Source of the DNA: Antedon mediterranea
Lineage: Eukaryota > Echinodermata > Crinoidea > Comatulida > Antedonidae
DNA length: 64,000 nt
Direction of reading: 5' to 3'
NCBI RefSeq assembly: GCF_964355755.1
Contig: NC_092671.1
Coordinates: 11,109,001-11,173,000, forward strand
Below are positions 22,837 to 34,800 of the stretch, piece after piece; the first letter of the stretch is position 1, and each line of letters opens with the position of its first letter. Made by a program: the position numbers and the translations under genes. The notes beneath the pieces were generated by a model. It did not search any database and had not been told where the DNA came from. It saw nothing but the letters and a program-made list of their open reading frames with translations.

Positions 22837-25800
22837 CTACAAAATTGTACACACAGTTGACTTGGCATTACTACTCGCCTTTGCCGCAATATTTTTCTTT
22901 TTATTAAGTGTAGGTTTCCAGTTTTCGTCAGCATATTTCTTTGGTTTGAAGGGCGCTGTTTGATGAGGTCCCGACGGTCTTTTCTCACCAGCAGTCAGCA
23001 ATGTTTGTGCTTCGTGTGGCTGCATGAACCACACCAAGTTGCTATCTACTCCCCTTGATTCCATCGTAAGAGCGTCACGTTTTGAATTTTCCTTAAAATA
23101 AAAAATAGATTAATGATTAAATGATAAGAATCCTTTATAATATTGTTATAATATAATTTGTATTAATCCGAAATGTGTTTATTTATGTGCATACATCTGT
23201 CGTGAGTACCAACATATAAAATATTTTTGATTGAAAGAGTTAAGGCAATATGACAGCCTACCTGTGCCTGTGTAGCAGCTCTGTGGTACAGTTTTCTTGC
23301 ATCTGATAGGTATTTCTGGAACTATATATTATACAAAATTGAAAATGTAATCATTGTTTTAGAGTGAAGAAATTTCAAATGAGAACAAATCATATAGGCA
23401 TAAACTTTTATCTACACTATCAAACTAGTTTGACAAAAAAGTGTGATGTGCCCAAATATGGTAATGAATCTATGCTTAAATATGCTAGTGATATGACATC
23501 ATTCATGTATGGTCACATCACATAAAGTTTGATAGTGTAGACAGAGCGTAACCGTGATTTATTAGCAAAGAATTAGTGAATTTAAATTAGGACAACTTAT
23601 AAAAGGGACACCATAACATAGTATCGAAAGTGTCCTCTTAATATAATAGGTGTCCCAAAGAAGTGGTTCTTTTGTATCTCTTATAAATAACTTTGAAAGT
23701 GACTTACTGTTTGGGAACGTACTTTGCCATACTCGTGTTTGATCGTATATGGACATTTCTGATGCTGAAGTTTACCATTGTGATAATTCACATTGTGCAA
23801 ACTATCAAGCACAACATCATGGGTTTTCGTTGTTTCACCTTGCAGACGATGAACCCAGGAACCGGATTTTACGTCATAAATATACTGTGAATAAATAAAA
23901 GGATTTATTCCTTTATTGTAATGGTCACGGTATCAGATTTTGTGTTTTTATATCCGTCTTTGAGTGGGTCTCTTTCAAAATTACGTCTTAAAACGACAGA
24001 AGGGAAGCTCTGTACCAGTAATAATACAGTATGCGATTCTTATTAATATTCGTAAAACAGAAACACATTTTGGCGCCTATGGCGTGTCATATCAATAGTA
24101 TAATGGATTATGGAATGAATAATGTATATTATTTACTTGAGGTAATAGTTTCCATCCGTTTTTAGCTACGTCTTCTATAGCATTAAGTATGTAATCCACC
24201 ACTTCATACGATGCAAAATATGGCAAGTTAAATCGGGTAAATCCGGGTCTGTTTAGACAAAACACAGCATGAGAAACACATTTCTAACATAGAATTTCAG
24301 TTAAAGCAATAGTATGAAAAAACTCCAGTTATGACGAACATTGATAAAAATATCTTTATGTTTTTGGATTTCAAACCAATACTGCACAGTGTGTATGACC
24401 TGAGTGGGCATTATAAAAATATTTGTATTTATTAGTATATAGTGTAATGTAGATGTTGTTGACTCACTTCATAATCTCCATCACCTCTCTTTTATGTCCA
24501 CTTTTTCCATGAACTTCTTGACGGCTTCTGAAAGTATAGTATGTAGTATATACACATTTATATTTTGTTGCATTCGTCATTAAGGCTACACACTTTATCT
24601 TGTTTAAATCATTTATCATTATTTATATTATAAAATATACTCACTTGTTATCTAGTAAAAAATATGTATATTTCTTTGCGAGGTCTTCGTCCATTCCAAG
24701 AAGATCCTAAAAAAAATAAAATTGTTTAAAATCTAGTGATAAAACATCACTTTTGTAAACTCTAGGCTACTACTGATCGTGCGGATATGAAATATATCGT
24801 CGTACGATTATGGCGGAATGGGAGATGGAAGGTATACGAATTAAATCAAAATCGGATTTAGAAGATACAAGAAACTTTATTTGTCTTCGTAGGAAACAAA
24901 GTAATGTTGGTTGTCAGTAAATCCGATTAAGAAATACATATGGACTAAAAAATAACAAAGAGTGTAAAAGTATAAAACTAAATTAAAAAGGAGATAGACA
25001 AACAAAAGAAAACCACCAGCATTCCACGTGCGGAAATGTCATTTCAAAAATCGCGCCTTTTTCATGATTCCGGTGCACAAATGCTTATACCGTCATACCG
25101 TATATGATGATATAAAGGGGTATTTCTTTAGCAACAGAAGCCTTTTAAGTTGTATAATACATTTACCTGTGCATATGGCCCTGCGCATGCACAGCCACTC
25201 CTGACCTGCACTCCATAGAGGTCATTCAATAAAACCGCTGCGTAGTTATGGTGAAGTAGTTTGTTGGTTTCTGGATGGCGGATCAAAAATGAAAATATTG
25301 GCAGACGATCAGCAGTTGTGCTTCCTAGTATCTCAATCTCTTTTGTGTTCTTGAATTTGTCAAATACAATTCTGAAGGAACATAAAATCCAATTACCAAT
25401 AACACTTTTCAAAACAGTGCGTCATTAAAAATATTTCATTCAAAAACAAGTAAAAATAAATGTGAAACTTACTCTGTAAATTCTTTCTCTCGTCTTTCTA
25501 TGACGTCCGTTCCAATTTTCTAGAAATAAACAAAGACATTTTTTAAAAGTTATAAATAAATATTGAGCTTAACAAAAGAAAATAGGTGGAAAAACGATCC
25601 GGGTGGCAAAATGTAGGCCTACAGGCAATGGAAAAAAGCCTTGTTATAATTATATTATATTATAGATAGTAAAATGAATATTGTATTAAAAAATATATGT
25701 TGCTTTTAATAGACGAGTCGAGGAGGAGGTGGACAATTGAGTGTTTACGTCAATGGTGACGATTATCTTAAACAACAACAAAAACTTACGTCTTTCAGCT

Positions 25801-28800
25801 GAAATACCAAACCCGCGCGAACAGACTCGACAATCGCCGGTGTGCCGCCTTCTTCTCGCTCTTCAAGATTTTTCAAGTAGGCGTGCGTATCACGTGTTAC
25901 CTGTTTGTAGAAAAATGTCTTTAAATGTCATTCTCATAACTGAAATAAATGTGTACGATATTTCTATTTCATTTTCAGGTCTGTATCTTTGAGTGATATG
26001 TTTGTTATTTTGGAATTTTTCTGTGTACACAGTTTCCAAAACAACAATAACACCATCTATAATGCCTTTTATACTTACGTATAGTACTGTACCCCCTCCG
26101 GCGACTGTCGGCACTGCATTGTTAAACATCCGTCTTTTTGCTATGAGTACACCTTAAATTAGAATAAAAAAAAGTAATGTAATAACGTTTTGAATATTGT
26201 AACTGCCGTTTGATGTGTTAAGCTTTGTTTACACTATCAAACTTTATGTGAAAAACAAAATGTGATGTGCTCATTATATGGACATGATGATGTTATATCA
26301 CTACCTGTACCATATTTGGGCACATCACACTTTTTTGTCACATAAAGTTTGAAGTTTAGACAAAGCTTTAAACTACTAGAAGACTACTTTTTTTAAGACC
26401 CGTCAATAATTAAACAAATAACTGCTTGCCTGGTGTTCCTGGTCCTCCAACAAATTTATGCGGAGATAGAAATATTGCATCTTTTGATAAATCTGGGTCA
26501 TTGCTGCAAAACAAAAATATATAGGCCCTACATTTAGCACAATTATACAAATCCCCTTTTTAACATCGATATTTATCGGCCAAATTGCGAGATCTACTTT
26601 AAAAAAACCAATGCAAGATTTACTGGGTTTAGTTTGACACCAGAAGCTTGGCGCGTGATGTGTTTAAATCACTAGCGTTAAATACTGCCAAAACACAGTG
26701 GAAAATACCCAAGTAAAGTAGATGCTGTTACGTGATATGCAACTTACAAATAAACTTATGCTTTAAAAAGTACGATTTATGCGACCAGACTCACGATAAG
26801 ACATTATTAGTTAACTTAAATATAACTTAAAGACATATTTAGGCTTATAACATCAAGTCACGAGAAAAGAAAATAATAACTTACATTTCCGGTATCGGAT
26901 TCATGTCAATGTCCAAATATGGCGCTGAAAGAAAAAGCAAATTTTAAAACATATTTATAAATATTATTTTTAAGCAAGCTAAACAACTATTTGCTTAGGT
27001 TTATTCATTATGAACTATTAATTCGGTCGTTCAATGCGCTTATCAACTTGCCTTTTCGATAATCTAAAGCTCTGTCCACACTATCAAACTTTATGTGATG
27101 TGCCCATATATGGACATGATGATGTCATATCGCTACCATATTTAGGCATATCACTACCATATTTAGGCACATCACACCTTTTTTTGTCAAACTAGTTTGA
27201 TAATGTAGACAGAACTTAACACATGCATTACGGGAAACAACCACATTGTATATCCATATGAATTGCGCAGTTAAAAAAAATGTGTTAGTGGGCAAAAACA
27301 AATCAATTCGGAAAATATTTAAAATGAATTGTTCTTACCAGCTGTGGCGTAATCCCAGAACGAGAGGGCACCGAATTCATGAAGTAGTGATGTTATAGCC
27401 AACGTGTCTGTCGTTATACCCGTAACGTTTGACGCAGCAGAAAAACAGCCAATCAGCAAGTTTGATGGATTTGAATTTTCCTGTTAAAAACAAATGTACG
27501 TATGTTAGTTTTTTCTTCTTTAAAAAACAGCCAAAACAATACAGTATCAAGATTATAATGATTATTATGGTGACGGGACGTTTTGCCGAACGCCATTTCG
27601 CCGACAGACTACTTGGCACAATGTCCGAGTACCATTATTAAAATACCTTGAGTAAGTTCCTAAGCTGTCTTGTGTCAATGGTTCCATGGATTGTATCTCG
27701 TATTCTCAACACCTGAATATTTAAAATAACAATTATTTAAACCATAAATACGTCTATTTTCACAAAGTACAATATTTGTCGAGGCTGGTTTAGAGGGGTG
27801 TACGCGGCCCTCAAATTAACCCCTTTTCTACCAGCTTTGTTTCTCAATACCGTATATTTTACACAATGCTAAATAAACATGATCAATTAAATTACCGTTG
27901 CACCGGCTTCTTTCCATGGGAGAATGTTCGAATGATGCTCATATGGGCCGACGAATACTATCTAAATAAAAGATGAAAAAAATAAAAAAAATAAAATTTC
28001 GACCAATTTTCAATGTATGTTTACACATGCAACTTAGGCCTTAAGTTTATAGAGATAACACCACATAGGATCTAAGCCGGAACAAGTCCAAATATAGAAG
28101 ATTATTATAGTCGGGACATTTAGTGGCTTACCGTTTTCTTGGCTGGTCTTTCTTTGATTTCAAGCACGCCAACTAACTTGTGTATTGCACCTGTTGTTCC
28201 ACTACCACTAAATATCAACACATCTTCGTCACTTGCATTTACGTTTCGTTTGATAATTTCTCTGTAAATATAAATTCAATTTAGATTATATTTACCTTTT
28301 TTTTTGTGCAGCTGTGGTTCACTATTTGGATGAGGTGTAAATAGGCCTATATTACACCCAATTCCCGTATGATTGTGTCTAGAAATAATAACCTATACGG
28401 AGAACATGGAGTTTCTTGTCTCCTCCTGAATATGTAATTTAATGGGATTACAATACAAGAGATCCCTCTAGCCCAATGATGACTGAATGATCTTTGGTGG
28501 AATTGTGAACCTACCTTGCTTCCTCTCGAAAGCGCGTCGTTTGTCTTGCCATAAAATTAGTTGTCGTATGTGTGTTGGCATATAGAGGATAAACGTGTTC
28601 GTTGATGTAATTTTCAATAAACCGTAAAGGTCTGTGGAAATAATTATGAAAGAATAACTACATAATACTTTCAAAATTAACTACAGTAGAATTCAACTGT
28701 TATAAAACTGTCCCACAACCATAAACGATCTTTAGATAAACTGACTATTTTTATTGTTTTTACCTTTTCATGAAAATGCGGTTTCACACAGTACACCGTA

Positions 28801-31800
28801 CCTTACTCAACTAATTTAACATTAGTTCAATAAAACATTGTAAAGCACAATAAACTGTTTTATAACATTTATTAAATTGTATAAATCTTACCTGCCTGAA
28901 GCTGTGTAGTCACAATATGTTGCTGGAAAAAACAATTGGACACAATCATGTTTACAAACATACAATAATTCAATAATATATCGATGAAATTATAATTTAT
29001 ATACCGTATTTATTCGAGGGAGTGGCGGCGTTTATTTAATTTTTTTGGGGGTTCAATATTGTTACATGTATAATCAATAAATTCTCCCTAGATATGACAA
29101 AAATGAATACAACATAATTAATTTTTTTGATAAAATATACAGTTAAAAGTGTATCAAAATGCTTAGAAAATTGTAAATCACGGAAGTCAATGAATTCTAC
29201 AAATAGAAATGTGATGTCGAGGCGTTTATTTATTTATTTTTTTTTATTTCAGAACATTTATTTCTCTTTTCTTTTCTATGTACATGAGAGTTTGTGATAA
29301 ACAAATTGTATATGTAAGCTTTCAATCACATATTAAAATTTGGATTTAGACGTTTTTAAAGGATAATACCCATATGTGATTATTCTCTCAACATTATCAC
29401 GTATAGGCCTAATCGGTTCTTTATAATCTGGCAAATAAGTAAATTTCTTAGATAATATAGTTAATCCCATCGTTATTAATTTGGTATTAGCATCAATATG
29501 TGACAGTTGTTTTGATTTTGTGTTCTATACGAATACGGTATATAGGCCTAGTCCTACAATAGTACAAATAAATCCTATCCAGTTATCTGTCAACGATGTG
29601 GGGTGGGGATCCACAGCCATTGTCTGCAAGAACTGTTGTTAAAGGTACGGTATATAGGCCTACAAATAAATCAAATCCAATTATCTGTCAACGATGTGGG
29701 GATGGGGATCCACAGCCATTGTCTGCAAGAACTTTTAAACGTACGGTATATAGGCCTGGCCTACAAATAAATCCTATCCAGTTATCTGTCAATGATGATG
29801 TGGGGTGGGGATCCACAGCCATTGTCTGCAAGAACTGTTAAAGGTACGGTATATAGGCCTACAAATAAATCCAATCCAGTTATCTGTCAACGATGTAGGG
29901 TGGGGATCCACAAACATTGTCTGCAAGAACTGTTAAAGGTACGGTATATAGGCCTACAACTAAATCCAATCCACTTATAATCTGTCAACGATGTGGGGTG
30001 GAGATCCACAGCCATTGTCTGCAAGAACTGTTAAAGGTCCAAGAACATTAATCAATGTATACAATCCGGGTTACAATCCCTGTTGATTTTTATATGAGCA
30101 AAAAATAAAAACAAACAAACAAACAAAGTTACATGGAAGATTAACCCTTCGGATGCTGGCATCTATTACACAAGGAAGGACAGCATCATGCACTTTGCAC
30201 TGACGTGATGGTATGTACAGTTAAAATAGATACAGTTAGTTCCATAAACTACCCGGGGGAGTGTGGGTGATGTTGGCCTAACATTTAGCATGTAAAATCC
30301 ACGTTGAACCGATATTGTTATTGAAATAGTGTTTTGTTCAGATCTTTAATGGATTAAACCCGTTAGTTCATGTAAGCCTCATTAATTGCCAATAAGATGT
30401 TTTAATTCCCAACAAAACTGAGAAATGTTATTCCATATATTATTGTAGATCATCTTTTATATTTATTTACATATTGCAAAAATCGTTTGCTTATTCGTAT
30501 GTATTTTTATTCACATAAACGTAATGTAAAATGTAATGTTGTGATGTACCCTAAACAAAATAAATAAAATGCTTGTCATAAATTTAATTAACCGCAGTGG
30601 CCTTAGTTACCCTTAAAAGAAACTACAATATTCATTGTAGGCCTACATTTTGAACATTATTAATGTTTTTAGTTTTTCACATACAGTAAATTATGGCAAT
30701 GTCAACATTCGTTTATATGATTCTATTTTTAAAACGTAAATTATTATTAGAGCATTCTGGCGTAATAAACTCTCTCTCTCATTGTAGATATATAAGTACC
30801 TGTTGATTGGTTAGATCCAGAACAGAACATGTTTTTTATTTACCTATCCCCTCTACAAGCCTGACACACAACCTTTGATTCAAATTAAATTTATAAATGT
30901 ATATTACTATCCTAAATAAATCGGTTTACAGTTACACGTCCTCACGGATCGAGAAGCAGTGTCTCCACAGACCGAAGTAAGGCTAGAAGATAAATATCAA
31001 TTTTGAGATGAATTGCCAGTTGTCTGACAATGTTTTGTATCTGAACATTCCACATAAAACGCCTAAAAATGTTGTAAAATGTGTTGTAACTTTTAATTTA
31101 AATCTCTTGTGGTTTTTTTTAGTAATCTAGTTCTTGAAATAAATCAATACTATTTTATATGTTGATCCCGGTTGTTTCAACTTAATTTAACGTGTTCCTG
31201 GACGATATTCAATTTTAAAAATATTCAACAATGTGTATGTATCTGGGTCTTCCTGTCAGGTGTATGAGTTCGACGTTGGGTTTGGAGTGGATTTAGAGGA
31301 AACGAGAACTTGATTGTTGTTTTCACGTCTCCTTGATTTTAATTTAAAATGCGACTATACAGCACGTCAGTGTTAGAAATTGGAACATATTTGGTTATTT
31401 TGCTGTGTTTGGACTCGCTAGAAAAACAATATGCACCCTTGGTTATTCCGGTAGAGATGCCACGCATGCAGTAATTGGAAATAAGAATTTTATGCGTCAG
31501 TATTCATCAAATCAGCCCTCGCCTTGCCCATATCAGATCTCTTGTGTCGCTCACGTAAACTTTACACGATTCGTTATGCAATTAAGCTTTCTTTTAACAT
31601 ACAAAACGACTTAACATAGTCGTCAATAGGATAGAAGCATTATCGTGATAGACGCTGCGTTTCTGGTCAAAATGATCTTGGCGAACTGCGTAAGTTAGAC
31701 CAACAGAACGCATCGCGTTTCAGTGTGGCTAACCATTAGTTACAAGCTATTCTCAATCGTTATAACATTTCAACGTATTAGTGTAGCTTAAATGCCTATT

Positions 31801-34800
31801 AACTGGACACTATTGGTGGTGATTATGAAATTAAGTGTCATCTTTGCGTGAGGAACAAAATAGTCTTAAGGGACCAAACCCAAACCCCGTGTCATCATAT
31901 CAACTTTTTCAAAGGTTATTTTCATTAATTCTATTAGGCTTTTCTCTCAAACATTGTGTTATTCGTATAGCTATGATGAACTATTCTAGTGATTTCTGTA
32001 AGTAGTGTTTGATATGGCCTAAAGTTCACTCAATTACTTACTTATTAAAGTTTGGAGAACCGTTTGAAGTGGTCTGATCTATTTCTAGAAACGGCAGAAC
32101 TTTATTTGATATTTGAATTTTCTCTAAACTATACAGGGAGTTGTAAAATAAGGTCTAATTAAATAACATTTATCTCTAGAAATTACGTAAGCATGTGTTT
32201 GATATCTTATAATCTTCTCAACTCAATTTTTCTATCACAGGTGGATGACCTTTACATTTCTCTCTAATATATATACAGTATCTATTTTCAGTTTAAATGT
32301 ATTGTGTAAAAAGTTACTACTGTATAAAAAAAAAACATTTGTCATTGACATCTTTTATTTTATCACAGTATTCCTTTGTAATGTCATTTTGGTTATTGAA
32401 AGTAGAAAATGTTCTCTAACAGATATAATGCACTATAATGAACCAATGAACTTAAATTGTCTAGCAACAAAAATAGGTCAATTTGTGTCATGATGGGGGA
32501 AATGGGTCACATTAGGTTAATTGATATCAAGAAGCGGTCTCACGAGCTTCGTGAACCAATCTACGTTTGGTGAAGAGTAAAAAGAGTTATCATGTTGTAT
32601 CGTAGGCTACATATATTTAATACTGTATATGTATATTTTTTTAAAACTCTTCGTTGAGAGTGCTTAACGGGTGCAAGAATGTTCCTTTCTTTTCTCATAC
32701 GCATCAACAGCGAGCAACTCAGCAATTACAGGATGGATACATTATTACAATTTATAAACTAAGTCTCATTTGAAGCGTATAGGGACTGGAGTTGGAAGAG
32801 TCGTGAGTTCAATCCTGACACTATGTCAGGATTGGACACCTGGCACTAGATCAGGATTGAACCCCGGACCTTGGAAAAGGCAAGCACGTCAGCCACCAAG
32901 ACAGCCTCACTACAATGTTAACTCTTTTAAATATTATTATTAATAATAATATCATGTCCCGACAGTCATACAGGGGATGTATTCTATAAACTGTTTACTT
33001 TAATTATTAAATGCTAGATGGTACGCTCGCTTTTCGCTCGCGTACCATCTAGTTCGTGCCCACAGATGGTTCTCGAATACATAGTAATTTCAGCGTAAAA
33101 AAACTGGCGATTTCAAATGTACGTACGGCAGGACTATAAAACATTGTCGTTTACAGAAACAAATAAATAGACACAATGATTTATGTAGTCAACCAAAATT
33201 AGCACCTAGAAACTTGTCACAAAATGAGTCGACATTTGTTATTTGGACTCAATTAAACAAACCCAATTTTGTTAAATTATTCTTTATATTTCCTTATTAT
33301 CCAATCAGTAACGAAATATTTTTTTTATAGGCCTATAAATAATATACCACTAAATAGAGTAAAACATTTCCGATTTAATACTTTATTAAAACTGTCACTG
33401 TCTCATGGTCGATTGAAATAGTAAAGTACATTTAAAGACCACTAATACGTTTATATTTTTGTAATTATTAATTAATACAAACGTTGAGAAACAACTGACA
33501 GTAATAAAGTATTATATTATTATGTGTTTATAATCTAAAAGTAGGGGCTATCCCACACTCACAGTAATAAAGTTTATTAATATATTTGTTTATATTATAT
33601 CTAACAGTACCAACACACTTTTGATTCAAATGGCGATCAAAAGTGGTTAATACCTATTTGCAGTATTGTATAGCATTACAATACTATTTCTGTTTATTCT
33701 CCAAGGGTCTATAAATTTACCTACTTGTGTTAAACCATCTCGAGCTGTTCAACCGGTTTTCAGCCATTAAAAACAGTTATCGTAGGAGGAGATAGGAAAA
33801 TGCGAAGCATCCTCGTATTATTGTATGCGGGTATTTTTCACGATGGACATGTATTAGACAGTGTATACCACGATCGGAAAACAACCCTATTTGGGGAAAA
33901 TCGGTGAACCTAAATTAGTTTTAATTGTCAATAACTAATTATCTGACTCAATTTAATTAGTAAACAGGGTTACATCAGGTGGCTAAAATCAGTACCGAAT
34001 GTACGAACCAACTTTATATACCATCGAGTAAACATTCTAGAAGTAACGCGCGATTTACCGAATTTTGCCCTTACGTAAATTTATATATAGGCCTAGATAC
34101 TCATCATTGAAAGACAAAATGTGGTGCAGAAAATGTGCGTATTCACTTGGCCCACTTATATATACAGTATACAACGTTTATTTTATAATCTTATAACAAT
34201 AATCTATCTTATCAATGTCACGTTGACATTATTTTGATTGGTCAGAACACCTGTACTAATTATAATAATAACAGTTCATTCTTATATAGCGCATAATAAG
34301 CAAGCTCTCAATGCGCTGAATATTATTACCCCAGTCATTGTTTGGATCAAACATACTCCTATAATGCCAGCTAGTAATCAGCGCAAAGTTGTGTCTTGAT
34401 CTAACCGGGTTCCCATTTATACACCTGGGTGGAGAGAGGAAAACGTAAGTAAGTATCTTGACTAAGGATACAAGCAATGCGGCGAGAGTTGGATTCGAAC
34501 CTCGATCTCACGATCAGTCGAACGTCCAACACACTGCGCCACACACCATCACAATAATTAGTGTGAAACTAAATTCAAATGATGACCAAACGTTTATATT
34601 GAAAACAAACCAGCCACGACTGATTTTTCTTTAAATTAAATTAACAACTTAATCAAGATTTGTATCAGACGGTCCGGATTCGAGAATCATATTTTTCCTA
34701 CTATAGGCCTACTCTCTGAACACTTGATTGATGAAAATATCAAACATAAAGTATGTGTATTGTTTTCTAGGCTTATTATTATTATTCTATATGCAGCTTT

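Noticed and set aside
29596-29980. Short open frames with repeated GDPQPLSART
   Set aside because: Translation of the 29.6-30.0 kb minisatellite inside an intron. No domain and no splice context.
31405-31614. 69-residue plus-strand ORF in PLP-enzyme intron 1
   Set aside because: No domain, no conserved start or splice context. Length is within chance for the composition.
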